DNA of 64,000 nucleotides from Glyphotaelius pellucidus. Taxonomy: Eukaryota > Arthropoda > Insecta > Trichoptera > Limnephilidae. Every line of letters begins with the position of its first letter. Within the stretch, counting starts at the first letter, position 1. Made by a program: the position numbers and the translations under genes. Shown here in pieces: positions 34,016 to 43,895 of the stretch. The stretch is from the NCBI GenBank assembly GCA_936435175.1, contig OW386540.1, positions 40,059,847-40,123,846 on the forward strand, read 5' to 3'. The notes beneath the pieces are model-generated. The model saw only the letters and a program-made list of their open reading frames with translations, was not told where the DNA came from and made no database searches.

Positions 34016-35394
34016 TAATAGTCGCAAACAATAAATTGTCACATGTTCTTGGCCATATTCATAAAAAAAGTTATTAGTGGCTGTACCAGTGAAGTAAGCA
34101 ATAGTTGAAAATCATAATTTTGCTGTAATTTTCTTATGAAAATTCTGGTTTTGTTTTAAAGTCACATATCGTTCCCTTTATCAAATATTTCATTGAATAT
34201 TACTTGAACCCTATTTAAGATAGTCTGTAAAAAATATTTGATATACTGTTTGAGGAAATAAATAGTATATTTTTGTGTCGTTGTTCTATTACCAGCATAC
34301 TTTTCATTTATTCCCTACCCTGTTCCCAGTTGAGGGCACTAGGCTGAAAAGCTGAGCCCCAAGGAAAAAAAAAAGAAAATTATTTTAAAGATAAGAGAAA
34401 TTTTAAACAAATTTCTGATCAAAGCGATATTTTTTCGTGAGTTTGGTAAGGAGCTTGCACGCTTATTTATTCAGTTGGACACAACAAACAGCGGAAGGTA
34501 ATAATAAAAACTCTATTTTCAAATATTCATACACACAGTCTACATTCGGTCATGGAGCAATGCACGCACCGCCTTTTCCCAAAATGTTAATTGATGAAAA
34601 ACAACTGGCTAATCTACGATATTTTTTTACATTAGCTCCACACAGGAGGCAGTGGTGGGCTAAGCCCGTCAGAGGCCCGAGCGGCAAAGCTGAATGAGCC
34701 CCCCTCCCCCCAGTTTAAGAAGTTGATTTAATTTTACAAGTTTTTTATTCAGTTCACATTTGTATGTAAAGGTGTTTATGTTTATCTAGTTAAAGTCTTG
34801 CAAGTGAAATTTAAATATGAACTTTATGAAATTATATATGTAGTACAAAAACAAAAACAATAAGGTATCTTTATAAATCAAGATGATCTTTTTAATTACT
34901 TACCAGTTTATTACTGTCTTTATTATCTATAATGATAAATGTGAGATATCTAAAAGCTTCTCACATAGATGCTTCTCACATGGTGCAGGGATAAGAGTTT
35001 TCATGAAAGTCCGCAAGATGGCGGCAGGATTTGTTCCCAGTTAGTTCGCCAGAGGGGCCGAGGTTAGCGGTTCCCAAAAAGTCAGTGGGAACCAACAGTG
35101 TTCCAACTTAACGGATTTCCCGTCATATCTGGCGGATTGGAGTGTCCCGAAACGGTAAAATTTTGTGTCTAACGGAATTTAAAAGATGACGGATTTCCTG
35201 GCGGAATCGAATAAAGTAACAAATTAAATACTTTTATAGGCGAAAATAGCCTCTATTTAATTGTCACGGATTATACCCGCCCGCCGTTAGTACGTGATTT
35301 TTTTTATCTGTCCACGCCCTGATTTTCTCTGGGTTTTCCACCGCCCCCCTGAAAGTCTGAAACGCCCCCTAACTTTCTCTGGGCCTTCTACCGC
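34016..35394. other. Intergenic, no gene; small LINE end
   Basis: 'tttttttacattagctccac' followed by 'acaggaggc' at about 34,623-34,652 is the reverse complement of the CR1-like 3' end seen at 8,960-8,985. 35,040-35,394 is GC-richer and may belong to the hAT-like element that follows. Confidence 0.45.
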
Positions 35395-35825
35395 CCCCTG
35401 AAAATCTCAAACGCCCACAAGGGGGCGTTATCGCCCACGTTGAGAACCTATGATCTAGACCAGTGATTCCCAAAGTGGTCCAGGTGGACCCCCAGGGGCC
35501 CACGGGAGATTCGACGGGGGTCCACGTAGACGTGATAAAAAAATGGGGGTCCACAAGTTGTAAGTGGGGGTCCACGAAAATTTATCTGCAGGCTTATTCT
35601 TTATCTTTTGTGGGATCGTTATCGAGATAACGGACGTGATCTCCATCGTGTCAGATTTGTGTGATTTTTACATATTTAATGTGACATATTTTAGTTTAGA
35701 TCGTTTTAAACATGAACTCCTGCAAGAATGCAAGATTATTTATTCATTTAATGTACGTTGTACATAGAAAAAGCAAAAAAATCACACAAATCTGTCAGGA
35801 GATCACGTCTGTTATATCGATTCTT
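35395..35825. mobile_element. hAT-like transposon ends
   Basis: A hAT-type terminus reads 'CAGTGATTCCCAAAGTGG' at 35,461. Just left of it, the minus strand reads 'ggttctcaacgtgggcg', another hAT-style end. Segments at about 35,626-35,668 and 35,785-35,822 ('acacaaatctg', 'gatcacgtc') are inverted copies of each other. Two truncated non-autonomous elements appear to lie back to back. Confidence 0.55.
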
Positions 35826-35847
35826 CTTCTTTCGTATGGTTGGGGGG

Positions 35848-36130
35848 TCAGAGAGGGACATCTAGGTCTGCAAGCCAGTCTAGGACCTCAGGCGTTGCCC
35901 TGTGCCTCATTAATCCCGCCGGGGAATGAATGGAGCGGGCATTCGTTGACCACATGTTCGGTGGTCTGCACCTCACCGCATTCACACATCTCCGACTCTT
36001 TAAGGCCCCGTCTATACATCGTATGGGCACAACGGCTATGGGAGCACCTTATCCTTGATGGCGAACCAGAGTTTGCGAGGCAATGAAAACCCAGACTGTC
36101 TCTCAGTGGGGTCTTGTTCGAGATGGGCAT
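35848..36130 (-). mobile_element. LINE 3'-terminal remnant with Cys/His knuckle
   Basis: The minus strand encodes 'SLGFHCLANSGSPSRIRCSH', then 'CAHTMYRRGLKESEMCECG' and 'QTTEHVVNECP'. The C-x-C-x7-H-x4-C knuckle is typical of the C-terminus of R1/I/Jockey-type LINE polymerases. Confidence 0.75.
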
Positions 36131-37242
36131 TTTTCACCATTTCCAGTTACAGTTAGTTAGTTAAATAATATCGCTGCATTCCAAGCATGTATTTTTATTC
36201 GTTTACAATGTATTTAATTCCAATAATTAAAAATTATTATTATCCAATAATAAACAAAACATATAATGCCTGTTAGTATACGTTGGCCGAATGCGTTGGA
36301 CCAACAATGTTGGAGGCTTGAAAATTTATTGATTGTTGTGTTCACAAAAAAATCGACAATGATTGAACCTAAAGTAGAAAATTCGACGAGTTTTTCTTGA
36401 GATCTACATTGATGCAATTTAAAGGTTTCCGTTTTATAAAATTCCTAAAGATTTCATGACAAAATGTTTGTAGTAGATAATTTGATTTTCCGAACGATAA
36501 GAATCAACGGCGTATATTAGCACGACCTTGGGCTTAGCAATTTTTTTAGCAATGGTTCCATGTCGTCACACAACGACCCCGTAGGCCCGTAGGTAACTGG
36601 TCTGATTTATGTTTTAAAAGAGCAGTTTTGTTATTTTGCTTGCGTTTTCGTGTTAAAGGTATGGTAGCATCCGCTTCCAATGAAACAAAGTTTTGGGTCC
36701 TCTCCCCGATAGTCTTATATGCAACTTATATGTATTTAAGTTAGTGCCCAGGTAGGTAGAATTTTCAACCCTTTTTCTGACCTGCTCCACGTGCTCACGG
36801 CAATATTCTTAGTTATTTAAGCATTTATCGTAGTCCATATTTTACGACTTCTGTTTATGCACAAAATATAATCATCAAGAAAATAATAACATTTTTTTTT
36901 AATACTTTTTAAATGATCAACGACAATAAATGAGTTTTTCCAACATAGTTATAAAAAAACTGATGAGAAATGCGTTCATGATAATATTTTGTAACTGTTT
37001 CCGTTTTGGTTCCTAGTTCTAGTTCTTGGCCATAGATTTGTTAAATATAAATCTATGTTCTTGGCTGTTATCGTGGCGGTACCGGCTATATAAATCTATG
37101 GTACCGGCGGTGTCGATCGATAGCCAACTTGTTGCGCATCACTAGCCAAACACATGTTGATTCTTTTGACATAAACAATAAACTTTATATTGTTTATTGT
37201 TATTATACCGCCTTGTCGTGACGTTTACATAAAAGCGCTCAA
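36131..37242. other. Upstream region of the cytochrome b561 gene
   Basis: No exon seen. A local duplication at about 37,030-37,105 repeats 'ataaatctatg' and 'gtaccgg' and includes 'ctatataaat', which may or may not act as a TATA element about 155 bp before the ATG. Confidence 0.4.
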
Positions 37243-37458
37243 ATGGACAGTTTGGAGGAGGAAAGCGGCCAGGACTTGGATGAAGTGGCGAGAAACGAGA
37301 GTTCCAGACTTGTTGATCCTCCACCAAACGCTAAAATGAATTTTCTAAACGTTGTTAACAATGTGGCGTGTATATTATTTACTTCCTACATAACTTATTT
37401 GTGTTTCATGGATGGGGTTACTCTATTTTCATTCCACCCGACATTCATGACTATCGGC
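37243..37458 (+). CDS. Cytochrome b561 exon 1
   Basis: 72 codons from ATG to 'FHPTFMTIG', donor 'ggc|gtaag'. It holds the acidic N-terminus, TM1 and the first heme His. Confidence 0.92.
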
Positions 37459-40400
37459 GTAAGTAGAAACATGTAATTATGCTGAATTTTCCTACCATAT
37501 GTTTCCGATTTGCTTCTCTGTGCCTAATTTTACGCTTTATTGAAAAGTTGTATTCTTAGTTTTTATTTATTTATCGACTTTATTACGGGTTGTCCAGCTC
37601 TTGTCCGTGTGTTGAAATGCCTAGTCACGAAATTGTGACGAAATAGGTTTTTCGCATTGATTTAGATTACTTATTGCACGTGAGATAAAATTATAGTATC
37701 ATTAGGTAATTCACAACAGAAAACCTACCATTTTATTTTATTTATTTCTATGCTTGTACATACAGTTTGCAAATCAGGGGTACCCAACCCAAATCGTTTG
37801 GTTTAAAAAAAAAAATTATATGAATACCGCACAAGAGTCCCCAACTGCTCCCGTCCGGAGCCAGTGAGACTATGGCATCCCCAATTGGAGTATGTTGTGA
37901 GGCTGAAGGTAGTGGTGAGGGGAAGGAGATGGGGAAGTACCTGACTATTCAGATCTGGTCACCACAGGGATAAAGCCATTTTTAAGTGATGTTTCAATTC
38001 TGAATGGTGGTCTTACACCATGGCCGATACTGAGAGTATCTTCCTCTTTAGAATGTGCTGCAAATATACTACATATCATTTTTAATTAATTAATTGTGAA
38101 ATACCGCAAATTAATCAAATAAAATTTATTGGCGCACTCCGGGTTCGAACCCACGACCTTCGGATTGTGAGTTGAGAGTCTTACCTCGGGACCATGGAGG
38201 CCCATACATTTGAACATTTCCTCATACTTATGCATAAATCCAAATCTGGTATCGAATTCTTTAATTAATTTTTTTATTTCAGTTGAATATTTTAAGAAAT
38301 CTTTACGGTCGTTCAATAGTGGGAATTATTTGATTCTCGAAAACGTTGAGTTTTTTTACAAAGGTTTTTATATCTTGACAACGCTCTGGAATTAGCTTAT
38401 TTTCACCTTGTGGGTTAAGATTTAATTTCATATTGATATCTTTTAAAAAACATAAATCGAGAAGCCATTGATCATCGTAAAGTTCACAAATATTATTAAA
38501 AAATCGATTTTTTTTCTCTCATTTTCCAAAATCTTAATAAGCAGTTTCCACAACTCAGCCATCGAATTTTGATATGAAAAATGAGATACCGAAAAAAATG
38601 GTATTGAGATTCGAATTCGCGAAGATATTCTAGAAATTGACGATACTTCAATGAATTATTTTTAATTGAAATAATTACCTTCACAACAACTGACATCACA
38701 GCATATTCAATACTTGTGCACGTAGGTTCTCGAGGCGCAGAAAGAAATGCTAATGAACATTTCAAAATCATTCAAACTTTTTTTTTTGTCGTTAATGTGG
38801 TCATTTCAGTGTAGATTTTTGTCACTTATGACGTCTAGATATTTTTTGCTTTCGCAATGGCATGTCGAGGAGTGAGTAGTCATGACTTTTCAGAACGAAG
38901 ATTGGAAGTGGTTGACTTCTTTGTTTTATGAATTTAGTTTTTTTTTTGTATTTAGTTGTAGTTTAGTTTTTGTATCCATTGATCCGCGAGTCAGCTAAAC
39001 ATAGTGTCAGCGAATATTACAATGTTGCCTTCTGTACTTAATTCGCAAAGATGATTGATGATTAAGACTAATAAAAGTTACATCCAACCATTACAAAACT
39101 CTATCACAAAATTGTTAATCCATAAATGTACCAAAGCACACAGAAGAAATTAATATAAATATCTCTGAATGTTTTATCTGTAAGAATTATTATTCTGGAA
39201 TATTGTAAGACATTATGGTATATTGTCTACTTCCTTGTACAGGGAAAGAGTTTACCATAAACATAATTCAAGATTCACACAAAATAAAGGATTGGTGGTT
39301 CCGAAAGATACCAATAAATACGGTGAAAGAACCCTTAACTATATTGTACCCGAAATATTTAATTAACTACCAATGCCAATTAAAAATAATACCATTTATA
39401 CTGCTAAGTCAAATATAATTTAAGAAGTTGGCTCTTAGATACAGATGATTCATATTAATGACCTACTGAAGCCCTTGCATTGTTAATTCACATTAAGAGG
39501 AATGTAAACGCTAGAAATATTTCGATTCTCATGCCTACAAAATTTAAAATCGCGCGTCGTATTTGCATGAGGCAAGTAAGCGAAAAAGTGGTTTTTATTT
39601 ATTTTGTGCATAATTTTATAAGAATGAACAAAAGTTAGAACATACAAAACCTCAAAAATAGTCCTAGCCATATAAGGGGTGTTTTAAAATTTGTTTCTTA
39701 TATTTCATGTTAAGTCATGAAAAAACATTTTTTTTTAGTGGTTTATGCTTATATTTTTTGTTATGTAAATAATAATTTTATTGTAATTCTAATACATTGA
39801 AAAGCAAGTAAAAGCTTTAATTTATCCGTAGCATATTTTTTAATGTTCATACTGTAAACCGATTTGTCGTAAAGATGAATCTAAATAGGATTTCACGTAT
39901 AGCTTCATCTTATAATTTTATAATACTTCATATATTTACCTATACGGATCTTCCAGTTAGTCAGATATCTCCGAAAAATTCAAATTTTGGTTTAGTATGC
40001 AGTTATGTATAAAAGTGTATCCTCTCTATCTGGTACAATACTCAGGTTACTCCCAAAACCACCAAATCAATTCTAAAAAAAACTTTAAACAAAAATGAAT
40101 TAAACAAAATGTTGATGTTTTCTGGGTCACTAGTAGGATATTTCAAAATGGCATACTAATGTACCGGACTGTTGTGCGGCCCGGTGTTATGTCATAGCAT
40201 ATTTAATATGTAAAACACAGACATCTAAATAATATTTGATTTATGGTAAGCATTCATGTATTGCTTTCCTCATTATCTCAAAACTATTAGTATTTGGAGA
40301 TATCTGACTAATCAACTGGATGACCGATATCTATACAATTGACGTGACTGCTCATTTATACCTGTTTGTTATGTAACGTTTATACTATACTTCTATTTAT

Positions 40401-41114
40401 ACTTGTGATATTTTACTAATTCAACCATGTTATTATGTACATCAAATGTTATCTCCGTGTAACTGCTGATAAACTGTTAAAATAGTTTAGCAGGCTTGAA
40501 TGAAAAATAAAAAAATATATAGATAGGAAAAATCATTATATTTACGTATTTAAAAATGAAAGTTAACTCAAAATTTGGTATTTAACTGACAGTGGCTCCT
40601 CCTGATGACATCGGCCGTGAACTCCATTAGCCCGGGCGATGCCGCCACCGAATGGATGCCCGTGAGGAATCGATCCACCCGCCACTGGATCCTGCAGGCC
40701 CTGGCCCTTAGCATTCTTACCGCCGGCTTCCTCGCAATCTTTATTAACAAGATACGTGCCGATAAAAACCACTTCACCACGTACCATTCTTGCTTTGGAT
40801 TATCTGCATACATAATGGCACTCGTTGCATCCTGCGGAGGGATATCAGCATTATTTAGCATGAAATTTAAGAAAATCATTGCTCCGTTGTATATAAAATT
40901 GGTTCACGCAGGCGCTGGTCTTGCCACATTTATTCTCGGTGTTGTCACTATTATGCTGGGGCTATTCTCAGGATGGTGGTCCGCTGGCGATAGCGTACGT
41001 AATATCTGCATTGTCCTTCTAATTGCTATCATGTTGATGACCATATTGCGCCCTGGTATTAAATTGGTTGTTCGTATAAGAGAGAGGATTACTTACATCA
41101 GGTCTTCAATATAA
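37243..41114 (+). CDS. Cytochrome b561 domain-containing protein (CYB561D2-like), 2 exons, 245 aa
   Basis: A transmembrane di-heme protein of the cytochrome b561 family, which moves electrons from ascorbate or a similar donor across a membrane to reduce acceptors such as ferric iron or monodehydroascorbate. Exons 37,243-37,458 and 40,593-41,114 join in phase 0 between Gly72 and Trp73. About 35 soluble N-terminal residues precede six hydrophobic segments. Four His fit the heme ligands: H65 in 'FHPTFMTIG', H103 in 'RHWILQ', H137 in 'YHSCFG', H177 in 'VHAGAG'. The length and the short N-terminus fit the CYB561D1/D2 subgroup rather than the longer chromaffin-type proteins. The ATG at 37,243 is the first in frame and gives the expected N-terminus. 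The acceptor distance and phase make the model firm. Confidence 0.92.
37823..38190 (-). repeat. tRNA-headed SINE, copy 2 (longest)
   Basis: The minus-strand head lies at 38,135-38,190, with B-box-like 'gggttcgaaccc'. The body includes the same 'ttcaattctgaatggtgg' block as copy 1, then a distal part ('gtccggagccagtgagacta') shared with 54,516-54,620. It sits in the b561 intron. Confidence 0.7.
38215..38790 (-). pseudogene. hAT transposase remnant (ZBED/GTF2IRD2-like)
   Basis: The minus strand reads 'YLIFHIKIRWLSCGNCLLRF', with the 'RWLS-x-GN' signature of hAT-type transposase-derived proteins. It continues in shifted frames with a segment resembling 'NPQGENKLI' and 'FLKYSTEIKKLIKEFDTRF'. Frameshifts and missing N- and C-terminal parts mark it as dead. 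It sits in the b561 intron next to a SINE. Confidence 0.7.
38791..39952. other. b561 intron, no gene seen
   Basis: AT-rich. No exon or recognised repeat. Confidence 0.5.
39953..40319 (+). mobile_element. MITE family M3, copy 2
   Basis: Ends 'ccagttagtcagatatct' and 'gatatctgactaatcaactgg' core are inverted repeats. The body shares 'aaacaaaatgttgatg', 'tttctggg/atcac' and 'ataatatttgatttatgg' with copies 1 and 3. Confidence 0.75.
40593..41114 (+). CDS. Cytochrome b561 exon 2
   Basis: Acceptor 'aactgacag'. It encodes TM2-TM6, three heme His and a basic C-terminus 'RIRERITYIRSSI' before TAA. Confidence 0.92.
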   Translation, partial: WLLLMTSAVNSISPGDAATEWMPVRNRSTRHWILQALALSILTAGFLAIFINKIRADKNHFTTYHSCFGLSAYIMALVASCGGISALFSMKFKKIIAPLYIKLVHAGAGLATFILGVVTIMLGLFSGWWSAGDSVRNICIVLLIAIMLMTILRPGIKLVVRIRERITYIRSSI

Positions 41115-41307
41115 ATACGTTTAGAAGTAAAGCTGAACATAGTGTATGTTTCAGAAATATTGTATATGTGTATTTTGCTTGTATTTTAAATTGGTTGACC
41201 CATATTTTTGTGATAATATTGACTATTTACATTTATATTTTTCGATTTAAGTTTTAAATATATTTTGATAGAAAGCAGTCACTTTGCAGACACAGACATA
41301 TTAATGA

Positions 41308-41313
41308 AATAAA
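41308..41313 (+). terminator. Candidate polyadenylation signal of the b561 gene
   Basis: AATAAA 194 nt after the stop codon, in AT-rich 3' UTR sequence. It lies before the palindromic element at 41.45 kb. Confidence 0.6.
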
Positions 41314-41451
41314 GCGATTACTTTGTTTAAGCCAATAACCATGAAATTTGTATAATTTATTACGACCCACCATTTTCGATTAATACATACATGTATTTTT
41401 TCGTTAGTTTAATTTTTACCCTGATGGTGCTTATTTTAAGCATAATAAATT

Positions 41452-41709
41452 ATTTTGTTTTTGAAGAGTTTTATTTTCCAATGTACATTTGTTACTTACA
41501 AGTTTAAATTTTTCCACGACCGGTTTCGACACAACCGTGTCATTCGCTAGCAGGATTAAAACTTGAATTGAGCAGGATGAAAATTTGAAAGGATTAAAAG
41601 TTTTAATCCTGCTAGTGAATGACACGGTTGTGTCGAAACCGGTTGCGGAAAAATTTAAACTTTAAGTAACAAATGTACATTGGAAAATAAAACTCTTCAA
41701 AAACAAAAT
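41452..41709. mobile_element. Near-perfect palindromic foldback MITE, family M4 (258 bp)
   Basis: Arms 41,452-41,564 and 41,598-41,709 are inverted copies that differ at only a few positions, with a 33-nt loop. They include 'ggtttcgacacaaccgtgtc' and 'gcaggattaaaactt'. A diverged relative lies at 21.0-21.4 kb. No ORF of its own. Confidence 0.8.
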
Positions 41710-42837
41710 GTCTAGAAATTGTTACATAGTTAAAGCCCAAGAAATACAAAAAAATCCATAATAAATTAAATAAATTTCAAAGAATTAGAAGAAAGTACTT
41801 GTTTTATTTAATCTTAACCACTCGGACCCATAAGCATGTTTACACGGCAATATAACAATAGCAGTCAAGTACAATAAGCGAGTTTTCTCGTCAATGCGTG
41901 TGTTCCAACAGAAATCGTTATAACTCTGTTATTGTTCTAGTGGCAACCCTAAAACAAAAAGTAGTAGATTCATATTGAATCAAGCTTCACATTTCTATTC
42001 AAAATTGTCCATAGAAGTACATAAAAATACTTATTTTGTATAAACAGTTTTCATTTGCCAAATCGCCTACCCGGCATTAGAGATTGTAATTTTTTATTAA
42101 ATATTCTTGTATGAAATGGTAAAAAAGTGAGGTTACGAAATTGTTTACTAAATTTATAGTAATGCAAAAGAATAAGTGTTTTTCTTTACATTATCCTTGA
42201 TTTTAGTACCGTTTTCACATAAAAACATCACATAGTCATTTTCACAATTTTTTTATGTTTGCATTCTAAATTTTAATATTTATTTATAATATAACAATTT
42301 GAAAGCGTATTTCATAACCTTTCAAAAACAGTTTTTAATATTCGGCGACATTCAGAAATGTTTCATTTATAGAGCTTTAATTGCGAAGCGGAAATAACAC
42401 AAAGTTTTTATAAATCTGACAGTTCGTTTAAGACAAAAACTTGCATAATCGCAAAATATCAGAGTGGTTAACTATGTATTTACAAAATATTATTTTACAC
42501 TTTTTAAAATTGAACACTACTTATCTTGAATAACTACTCTTGAATAAATCAATAAAAGGTTAATTTATTCAAGATATAATTATTTTTGTCAACAGAGTGC
42601 ATGTCAAAATTTGCTCCACAAAAACATACAAAGGTTAAAGCCTACAAAACCAAAAAAACAGTTAATTCGCCGATAAACGTGTCCCCGAAGATCAGTATAT
42701 AGAAAAATCGAAGCTAGTGAAATCTTAACGCTCAATATACGGAGAATACAAGTGTTTAACTCAACTGTGAAGTGCCAGAGTGTTGTTGCCGATTCAACCT
42801 ATTATTCTAATCACCGTAAACATACCTGTGCGAAGAC
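41710..42837. other. Intergenic, no gene seen
   Basis: AT-rich DNA between the b561 gene and the LINE. No exon or RNA gene seen. Confidence 0.5.
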
Positions 42838-42873
42838 AATTTATATTACACTTAATTCCCATCTGGCCACAGG

Positions 42874-42946
42874 AGGCCGTTAGTGTAGCGGTGAGCGCAT
42901 CTGCACATAGATCCGGAGGTCCGCAGTTCGAAACCGAGTAATTCTG
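42874..42946 (+). promoter_or_regulatory. tRNA-like A-box/B-box module at the LINE 5' end
   Basis: 'gttagtgtagcggtgagcgc' resembles a D-arm/A-box and 'gcagttcgaaaccg' a T-arm/B-box about 35 nt later. T-runs at 42,952-42,960 and 42,969-42,979 would be Pol III stops. The acceptor stem is poor, so it is not a standard tRNA gene. It may be a SINE head next to the LINE or an internal Pol III-type promoter. Confidence 0.5.
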
Positions 42947-43035
42947 AAGAACTTTTTTTTGTTGGTTCTTTTTTTTTTTATATACAGTTATACGAGTATT
43001 ACTGAACATCTTTAATTAAACTATAACCAATCACA

Positions 43036-43842
43036 ATGGCTACTTCTAGCAAAGTGCAAACCAGATCAAAACCAAATGAGATATCACTACAAACTGATGC
43101 AGGTCTAGAGCAATATGATAAATTTATAAAATATGTTGACAAAAAAATGGATGAAATTAAGCAACAACTATTCACAAAAATAGAACAAGAGACATCAAAT
43201 ATTAAAAAAAATCTAGAATTTGATATGTTAGAACTGAAAAAAAGTGTCGACTTTATAAGCAGTCAATATGACGATATCTCAAGCAAGGTTGACAATATAC
43301 TTCAACTAAACAAAAAGATAGAAATCTTAGAAGAAGATAACAACATCAAAGAAATCAGAATTAATAATCTAGAAACTCGACTGGCCGAAATTGAACAGGC
43401 TAGTTTGAGCTACAACTGGGTTGAGTTTGCTGGGGTGGCAACCCTGCCTAATGAAGAACCAATGGATACCATACACCGAGTATTTAAGGAGATACAAATA
43501 AATATCGAACCACACAAAATTAAAAAAATAATCCGTTATCAAGAAAGAACACAGAAAATGGAGAACCGAGCTTACAGATACAAAGTACAACTCCAAGATG
43601 AGGAAGCACAGCAGACAGTTTTGAACTTCCGCAAACACGCAAGAGAGAACAACGTATTTGTAGGCGAACTATTGACCCCTTACTTCAAAGAGCTACTGTG
43701 GAAGACCAAGCTAAAAGCCAAAGAGAATAATTATCTTTTTACGTGGTTTAAAAACAATAAAATCCTCACCAAAAAAAATTCTGACATTAGTTCTAAAATA
43801 ATAAACATCAAACATGTTGGCGATTTACAGCGTATTATCTAA
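43036..43842 (+). CDS. LINE ORF1 protein, 268 aa, coiled-coil
   Basis: Expected to be the RNA-binding chaperone that coats LINE RNA. Residues about 20-125 have heptad-like Leu/Ile/Glu/Lys spacing, predicting a long coiled coil. The C-terminal half ('SYNWVEFAGVATLPNE' to 'NIKHVGDLQRII') matches the general pattern of the FP-like C-terminal domain found in many insect LINE ORF1 proteins: a fold, a conserved Tyr-Lys-Val block and a basic end. No CCHC knuckles are present. The ATG at 43,036 follows the T-runs and is the first in frame. The frame is intact. Confidence 0.85.
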   Translation: MATSSKVQTRSKPNEISLQTDAGLEQYDKFIKYVDKKMDEIKQQLFTKIEQETSNIKKNLEFDMLELKKSVDFISSQYDDISSKVDNILQLNKKIEILEEDNNIKEIRINNLETRLAEIEQASLSYNWVEFAGVATLPNEEPMDTIHRVFKEIQINIEPHKIKKIIRYQERTQKMENRAYRYKVQLQDEEAQQTVLNFRKHARENNVFVGELLTPYFKELLWKTKLKAKENNYLFTWFKNNKILTKKNSDISSKIINIKHVGDLQRII

Positions 43843-43895
43843 TTGATCACATTCTTTGTTACTTTTAAATATATATGTAACTCCATATATTACAA

